From assembly GCA_964407855.1 (NCBI GenBank), contig CAYOXI010000074.1:1-10625 (forward strand): a DNA stretch of 10,625 nucleotides. The letters run 5' to 3'. A program made the position numbers and the translations under genes. Under the pieces are notes generated by a model, which was given only the letters and a program-made list of their open reading frames with translations, ran no database searches and was not told the origin of the DNA. This stretch comes from SHZI01 sp964407855. Lineage in GTDB: Bacteria; Pseudomonadota; Gammaproteobacteria; Steroidobacterales; GCA-2729495. Shown in pieces: positions 7,901 to 10,625 of the stretch. How positions within the stretch are numbered: position 1 is the first letter of the stretch; every line of letters begins with the position of its first letter.

Positions 7901-10625
7901 GGGACGAGCACCAGCTGGGTGATTTTCCGTGCCGCGAGCCACGCCGGCAGCGCCAGCGCATCGCCAGCCACTTCATCGGGTGCGATCTCCAGCGGGATGC
8001 CATGGCCGAGGGCACCGAAGATCTCCCACCAGGCATCAATGAAGTTCAGCGTCGTGCGCAGCGCGAAGACCTCATCCGGCCCAAAGCCGAACTGCCGCCA
8101 CATCCAGTGGCAACGGTTGACCGCGCTGGCGTGGGTGGTCGCCGCGCCCTTCGGTTCACCGGTGGATCCCGACGTGTAGAGGATGAAGGCCGGGGATGAG
8201 GCCGGTACCGGCACGCACCAGTCCGTCGACGGCGGGAATGCGTCTCCAATTACTTCGTCCGGCACGACTTCGTCCACCTCGCCGTCCGGATCCAGGACCA
8301 CGACCGGCACGGTTCCGGTCCGTAGCGATGCCGCAAGTCGTGTCGAGCCGGCCAACAGCAGACTGGCGCCGGCATCCCGGCACATGAACTTCAGGCGCGC
8401 GAGCGGATACGCGGGATCAAGCGGCAGGACGGTACCGCCGGCCCGCAATATCGCCAGCAGCGCGAGCACCGCGGCCGGCGTGCGGCCCAGGGCAAGGCCC
8501 ACGACACTGCCGGGACCGATCCCGCGCCCGCGGAGCTGGCCTGCCAGCACGGCGCTGCGCGCCGCAAGCTGCGCGTAGCTGAGCTCACGGCCTGCCATGC
8601 GGAGCGCCGGCGCCTCCGGAGTCCGCACCATCTGCGCCAGGAAGTAGTCCGCAAGCGTACCCGGGGGAAAGTCAGCGTCCGTGGCATTCCAGCCGTGCAG
8701 CAGCATCGCGCGCCCGTCAGCCGGCAGCAGCGACAGCCGGCCGACCGGCGCCGCGGGCTGCGCGAGGATGTCGTCCACCAGGCTCGCCATCCAGTCCGGC
8801 AGCTGCCGCGCGACGGCCTCCTCCAGGGCCGTGGTTGCCCACGCGAAATAGCCCGTCAGCGGCTCACCTTCCCCGCCCTCACGGCACGCACACTCGAGGT
8901 CGAAATACGAGGCCCGGGTTACCGGCAATGAGGCCACATCAAACTGCAGGCCGGCGACGGGCGGCAGCGCGACGGGCACGGTCTCGAAGGAGAAGAGCAC
9001 CTGAAACAGCGGATGGCGGCCCGGCACCCGCGTGGGAGCCAGCGCCTCGACCACCTGCGCGAAGGGCACGCGGCCGAACTCCAGTGCCGCAAGCACCGCG
9101 TCCCGCTCCCGCAGCAGGTGATCGCGGAAGCTCGCAGCGGCGTCCACTGGTGCACGCAGCACCACCGGATTGACGAGACAACCGACCATGTCCCGGAGCT
9201 CCGGTGTATCGCGCAGCGTCATCGGCGTGCCGATGAGGACATCGGACTGCCCGGTCAGGCGGACCAGCAGCGACCGGAAGACCGCGAGCAGCACCATGAA
9301 TGGCGTGGTGCCCGTGGCGCGGGCCAGCGCACGCAGCCCGTCAGTCTGGGCGGCAGAAAAGCTGAAACCCTGCCGGCGGGATACCCGCGGCCCCGCCGGC
9401 GGACGCACCAGGGCATCGAGTGGATCCGGCGGCAGGTCCGCCAGCTGCGTGCACCACCAGTCCAGCTGCTCCCGCGCATCGCTGCCCCGCTGCCAGCGGG
9501 GGTCACTGCCCAGCTGCAGGTAGTCACTGGCCGGCGGCAGGCCGGCCGGTTCACCCAGACAGTCTGCCGCGTAGAACGCGGCGAGGTCGCGGCCAAGTAC
9601 CGGCACCGACAGGCCATCGGCCACGATGTGATGGGCCGTGACGACCAGCCGGTGTTCCGTGCCGTCGAGACGGCAGAGCACGGCGCGGAGCAGGCCCCCT
9701 GCCGCGAGGTCGAAAGGCCGGGCCAGCTCGGCTTCGGCAAGCGCCTCCAGACGGGCGCTGTCACCCGCCAGGTCTAGCCTCCGGAGTGGCGCCATCGCGC
9801 CACTGCCCGGGCACTGCCAGACCGAATCATCCCGGGCAACGAAGCTGCTCTTGAGCACGGGGTGTCGTTCGAGCAGCGACATCCAGGCTGACTGCAGCGC
9901 TTCCTCATCGAGTTCCCCTGAGAGACGGAGAACGAACTGCTCGCTGCCGCTGGTGTCGGTCCCATGGAGCGAGTGGAGGAACCAGAGGCTCTGCTGGGGA
10001 AAACACAATGGTACGGGTTCGCCGGGAACCGCCGCCGCGGGAGCTGCGGCCGGCGGCGCCTCGCGACCGAGTGCCGCGCTGAGTGCGGTGCCATGGTGTT
10101 CAGCTACGTAGTCCGCCAGGCCCTCGATGGTCGGCGCCTGGAACAGGGCCGCCAGCGGCAGAGCTGCGTCCAGCCAGCGCTGGATGGCCGTGGTGAGCTG
10201 TACGGCAGTGATGGAATCGCCACCCAGTTCGAAGAAATCATCCGCGACGCCGATACCCTCGAGGCCCATGACGCGGGTCCAGATGCCGGCGAGCGCCCGC
10301 TCCGCGGCGGTGCGGGGTGGCAGCGGCGGTCCATCCAGGCGGGGCCGGGTCGCGGCCGGCGTCGGCAATGCCGCCCGGTCGAGCTTGCCGCCGGGGCCGA
10401 GCGGCAGCTCGGGAACGAACATCCAGCTCTGGGGTACCAGGTGTTCCGGCACGCGGCTCCCGAGCCAGTGGCGGAGCGTGGTCACTGACAGCGGGTCGCC
10501 CGCCCTGGACATACCGCCAAGCAGGCGCCGATGAAGTGCCGTGCCTCCAGAAGTGGTCTCCCGATGTCGGGTCGTGTGGCGACGTTCGAGCCAGCCATCC
10601 GGTCCCGGCAGGCGCACCGTCACCG
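1912..10625 (-). CDS. Multimodular NRPS, 5'-partial: (A)-T-C-A-T-C-A-T-C-T
   Basis: Cytoplasmic nonribosomal peptide synthetase with about 2,903 residues visible. The reading frame is open to the window edge, so the true start lies outside; residue 1 here is taken as the GTG at 10623. Visible domains: C-terminal part of an A domain (1-88), T1 (103-175, Ser137), C1 (204-625, HHIVADG 331-337), A1 (630-1176), T2 (1194-1266, Ser1228), C2 (1285-1717), A2 (1718-2243), T3 (2257-2334, Ser2295), C3 (2354-2775, HHLVADG 2474-2480), T4 (2803-2874, Ser2837). The A domains activate amino acids as adenylates, the T domains carry them on phosphopantetheine, and the C domains form the amide bonds. There is no E or TE domain. 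The protein ends in a C-T module lacking an A domain, so it is not the last enzyme of the line. Its TGA overlaps the ATG of the next NRPS gene, which implies one operon and coupled translation. The family assignment is certain; the product is not recognised. Confidence 0.97.
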   Translation of the reverse strand, partial: VTVRLPGPDGWLERRHTTRHRETTSGGTALHRRLLGGMSRAGDPLSVTTLRHWLGSRVPEHLVPQSWMFVPELPLGPGGKLDRAALPTPAATRPRLDGPPLPPRTAAERALAGIWTRVMGLEGIGVADDFFELGGDSITAVQLTTAIQRWLDAALPLAALFQAPTIEGLADYVAEHHGTALSAALGREAPPAAAPAAAVPGEPVPLCFPQQSLWFLHSLHGTDTSGSEQFVLRLSGELDEEALQSAWMSLLERHPVLKSSFVARDDSVWQCPGSGAMAPLRRLDLAGDSARLEALAEAELARPFDLAAGGLLRAVLCRLDGTEHRLVVTAHHIVADGLSVPVLGRDLAAFYAADCLGEPAGLPPASDYLQLGSDPRWQRGSDAREQLDWWCTQLADLPPDPLDALVRPPAGPRVSRRQGFSFSAAQTDGLRALARATGTTPFMVLLAVFRSLLVRLTGQSDVLIGTPMTLRDTPELRDMVGCLVNPVVLRAPVDAAASFRDHLLRERDAVLAALEFGRVPFAQVVEALAPTRVPGRHPLFQVLFSFETVPVALPPVAGLQFDVASLPVTRASYFDLECACREGGEGEPLTGYFAWATTALEEAVARQLPDWMASLVDDILAQPAAPVGRLSLLPADGRAMLLHGWNATDADFPPGTLADYFLAQMVRTPEAPALRMAGRELSYAQLAARSAVLAGQLRGRGIGPGSVVGLALGRTPAAVLALLAILRAGGTVLPLDPAYPLARLKFMCRDAGASLLLAGSTRLAASLRTGTVPVVVLDPDGEVDEVVPDEVIGDAFPPSTDWCVPVPASSPAFILYTSGSTGEPKGAATTHASAVNRCHWMWRQFGFGPDEVFALRTTLNFIDAWWEIFGALGHGIPLEIAPDEVAGDALALPAWLAARKITQLVLVPSLLEAVLDSLPAPSAPGPGPLPDLRWCISSGEPLSPALVHRSRALLPQLRLINTYGTSEVWDATAFDTTRLAPNACRVPIGRPVANARVYVLDADGAPVPPGIPGELAIGGIGIGPGYTGQPALTAERYVPDRLSGRPGRLYRSGDRARFLPDGTLECLGRLDAQFQLRGFRVEPAEIETALRAHPAVQDAVVAIAGEGAGVRLVAGVVLMPDSGDDSPAPDWLNAPGPRLTRYLRDLLPPHLIPGSWQVLSGLPRTPSGKLDRRSFALSVTDTPAEYSPDTCGPAFTPAESRLAAVWQAVLGAPPLRRDDNFFACGGHSLLAVRFLNRIRTGYGRTLALRSLFESPTFGELASLLAAAEGDGSPSAMPVLPRSPGIPLPLSFGQERLWFLSELEADNPAYNVAWTIRCTGALDEPALRQALNQLAARHEPLRTRFVAPAGRPAQVIDPPMAVQLARLDLPGPDPEPAEVDAVLVRYARGPFDLARGPLWRAALIRVAPRQHILCLAMAHLITDATSNQLLFQELATLYAAARAGAAATLAPPALQYADAAAWQRATGNAGFEADLAWWRARLAGLPPVLELPADRPRPAEQSLAGAIHHMAVPAALAQALDALSRDAGTTLFMTLLAGFKALLHRWSGATDLVVGTPVEGRLRPEVEAMIGLFINTVVLRTDLSDDPAFSELLTRVRATTVDAQAHQGLPFEKLVEVLAPERSLSRSPVFQVMFNFLRVTARSRQVGELEFRLDRLVDLGVSPFDLTLTAARDDDTGELALSFEYPTEMFDAATIRSLADSYLVLLAGAARRPATPLSRLPLLEEPRPEETDRLGDDVPLVTAAIAAHAARSPDAPALSLAGTALTYGELDRRSSQLARYLRRSGVGSGQRVGICLPRGPEYIVAVLGVLKAGAAYVPLDPDYPALRLAWMASDAGLVRLIVAPGTRQLTGAMDVPLVDVAAEAAAIRCESAVAPAELTGREQPAYVLYTSGSTGQPKGVVVTHGNLASTLAGWQEAWDLAPGETHLQMASAAFDVFTGDWVRALGTGGCLEFCPREVLLDPPALLDLLDRARIQVAEFVPAVMRLLLGEMLRTNRHLPAMRLLIVGSDQWYAPEYRALRARCAPGTRLINSYGVAEATIDSTWFEAATGELPGNGPVPIGRAFPHSRIMLLDARGEPVPCGMPGELCIAGPGVSQGYLHQPELTADRFRGAGPQRYYRSGDRARWNGAGQLVLLGRADNQLKLRGWRIEAGEIEGRLAALPAVAAAVVGLAPAGDPEAQLVAWIVLQELAGSSPEDDGTVVAGLRAALRRELPAPLVPAIFIRLPALPLTPNGKVDRAALSLTSGLPMVPAAADSPPLTPGEEIVGELFRTTLELQPGFRPVGRLDDFFALGGHSLLATRLIARIRDTFQVGLPLRVLFETPTVAGIAAAVGTLRGTTAALTAPRRGATTTGDLRPLSPMQQRLWFLERLQPATSTWHLHWIVRMRGAPDLPALQRAWNGLVARHASLRTTFVEVDGVAAQRVAPPSPMPVGRHTPAELRQLLETPFDLCAGPLVRLSLCDEEGGTCTLVLVVHHLVADGWSLGILNRELAALYNDATLTLPPLPLEYGDYALWHADLVATDVFAGQLAWWRERLRGAPPVLLPRADAAERADDAGGAWLTRCLDPATLGALRGLALAEGATLFMVVLAAFSALLGRLARLDDVVVGTPVAGRSHTGLEGLIGFFVNTLALRTDLKGDPGFRELLARVRADTLAAFDHALVPFEQVVEAVQPPRSLSHSPLVQVLLVLHNQPRAPLALEGLEILPAVATDAASPALPLKFALSLHLAEEADGLQMAFGWRPGLVGTASMVRVADDWQRLLTAIVAAPDAPLSALLGERLPGAACAGPAGCGPLAGSPRRATQPETAVESRLQAIWQELLGQPSVGVTENFFALGGHSLLAMRLIARIADRLDVELPLISLFESPTIRELAARIELPGQDPRVGRPGGIPRLPRQPAGERGSSR
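2002..2217 (-). other. Terminal thiolation domain T4 (no cognate A domain)
   Basis: Residues 2803-2874, with TENFFALGGHSLLA and attachment Ser2837 (codon 2113-2115). A linker of about 27 residues rich in Ala/Gly/Pro with two Cys (about 2776-2802, positions 2218-2298) directly joins it to C3 where an A domain of about 500 residues would be expected. A basic, Pro/Gly-rich tail of about 29 residues ends the protein. It should be the donor for C4 of the next protein. Confidence 0.94.
2299..3564 (-). other. Condensation domain C3, canonical LCL type
   Basis: Residues 2354-2775. LSPMQQRLWFL (2357-2367), HHLVADGWS (2474-2482), GTPVAGR (2607-2613) and GFFVNTLALR (2623-2632) are all intact. It should transfer the chain from T3 to whatever amine is loaded on T4. 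The next domain is a carrier, with no A domain between. Confidence 0.94.
3622..3855 (-). other. Thiolation domain T3
   Basis: Residues 2257-2334, with DDFFALGGHSLLA and attachment Ser2295 (codon 3739-3741). This is the standard form preceding a non-epimerizing condensation step. It should carry the A2 monomer. Confidence 0.95.
3895..5472 (-). other. Adenylation domain A2, basic amino acid predicted
   Basis: Residues 1718-2243. Core motifs: YTSGSTGQPKG (1888-1898), NSYGVAEAT (2030-2038), YRSGDR (2117-2122), LGRADNQLKLRG (2134-2145) and LPLTPNGKVDR with Lys2234. Pocket residues by hand alignment are Asp1934, Val1935, Gly1938, Glu1977, Leu2003, Val2005, Ser2031, Ile2039, Asp2040 and Lys, i.e. 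DVGELVSIDK. Known codes DVGEIGSIDK (ornithine) and DVGEISSIDK (diaminobutyrate) are close, and Glu278 suits a cationic side chain. Ornithine, diaminobutyrate, lysine or another basic residue is inferred. Confidence 0.87.
5473..6771 (-). other. Condensation domain C2, altered HHxxxDG motif
   Basis: Residues 1285-1717. The N-terminal motif LSFGQERLWFL (1289-1299) and GLFINTVVLR (1570-1579) are LCL-like. The active-site motif reads AHLITDA (1417-1423): the first His is Ala and the Gly is Ala, while the catalytic second His1418 and Asp1422 remain. It is probably active, joining the T2-bound beta-Ala-like unit to the A2/T3 basic residue. Confidence 0.9.
6826..7044 (-). other. Thiolation domain T2 with Cys in core motif
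   Basis: Residues 1194-1266, with DDNFFACGGHSLLA (1218-1231) and attachment Ser1228 (codon 6940-6942). Cys1224 replaces the usual Leu before GGHS. It should carry the A1 monomer. Confidence 0.93.
7096..8736 (-). other. Adenylation domain A1, beta-alanine-like code
   Basis: Residues 630-1176. Core motifs: YTSGSTGEPKG (816-826), NTYGTSE (961-967), YRSGDR (1050-1055), LGRLDAQFQLRGFRVEPAEIE (1067-1088 region) and LPRTPSGKLDR with Lys1169. Hand alignment to the GrsA Phe domain gives pocket residues Ile862 (235), Asp863 (236), Trp866 (239), Val905 (278), Ile936 (299), Ser938 (301) and Thr962 (322). A one-residue shorter loop follows, placing Asp970 near position 331, and then Lys. The missing Asp235 with Asp at 236 matches the known beta-Ala code pattern VDWVIS. 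Beta-Ala or another beta-amino acid is inferred; all catalytic motifs are intact. Confidence 0.85.
8749..10014 (-). other. Condensation domain C1, hybrid-like
   Basis: Residues 204-625. The active-site motif HHIVADG (331-337) is canonical. The N-terminal motif CFPQQSLWFL (207-216) has Ser where LCL domains have Arg, and the later motif reads GCLVNPVVLR (481-490), with Asn-Pro instead of Asn-Thr. These features recall C domains that accept polyketide-type donors in hybrid PKS/NRPS lines. It should join the T1-bound unit to the A1/T2 monomer. Confidence 0.85.
10099..10317 (-). other. Thiolation (carrier) domain T1, GGDS type
   Basis: Residues 103-175 contain DDFFELGGDSI with the phosphopantetheine-attachment Ser137 (codon at 10213-10215). 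The Asp before Ser (GGDS rather than GGHS) is the form usually found in carrier domains that precede epimerization domains. No E domain follows here: an Ala/Pro-rich linker (about 188-205) leads straight into C1. Confidence 0.93.
10360..10625 (-). other. Adenylation domain, C-terminal end only
   Basis: Residues 1-88 of the upstream protein are the final part of an A domain. The A10 motif LPLGPGGKLDR (73-83) carries the catalytic Lys80. The rest of the domain, including its specificity pocket, lies beyond the right edge. It should load T1, but its substrate cannot be read here. Confidence 0.8.

Noticed and set aside
10621..10623. GTG as the true start of the large NRPS gene
   Set aside because: It falls inside an A domain whose first 400 or more residues are missing, so it is only the first in-frame start-like codon at the window edge.

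Overview
The window is G+C-rich and completely filled by two large minus-strand genes of a nonribosomal peptide synthetase (NRPS) assembly line. Both genes run off the window. The dense coding, third-position G/C bias and Ala/Pro-rich interdomain linkers fit a high-GC bacterium, such as a proteobacterium, myxobacterium or related lineage. The sequence alone does not settle the taxon.

Reading in the direction of transcription (right to left), the upstream gene enters at the right edge inside an adenylation (A) domain and ends at 1912. Its visible order is (A)-T1-C1-A1-T2-C2-A2-T3-C3-T4. The second gene starts at 1915, overlaps the first by four bases (ATGA), and begins C4-A3. It leaves the window just after the A3 core motif of that A domain. 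No epimerization, thioesterase, methyltransferase, cyclization or ketosynthase domain is visible. No intergenic space, promoter, terminator, RNA gene, mobile element or CRISPR array is visible either.

The unread A domain should load T1. A1 is predicted to load a beta-alanine-like monomer, because the usual Asp235 is replaced and an Asp sits at position 236. A2 has a code typical of basic side chains (ornithine, diaminobutyrate or lysine-like). The most striking point is that the upstream protein ends in a C-T module with no A domain, so T4 must be loaded in trans, or be skipped or used as a relay. The chain is then handed to C4 of the second protein, which joins it to the monomer chosen by A3, whose specificity region lies outside the window. 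A working scheme is X - beta-Ala-like - basic residue - (trans-loaded or skipped) - Z. There is no sign of epimerization in this part.

Other oddities are as follows. T1 is of the GGDS type but is followed by a C domain, and that domain resembles the hybrid PKS/NRPS class. C2 and C4 have altered HHxxxDG motifs (AHLITDA and DHSISDA) that keep the second His and the Asp. T2 has a Cys in its core motif.
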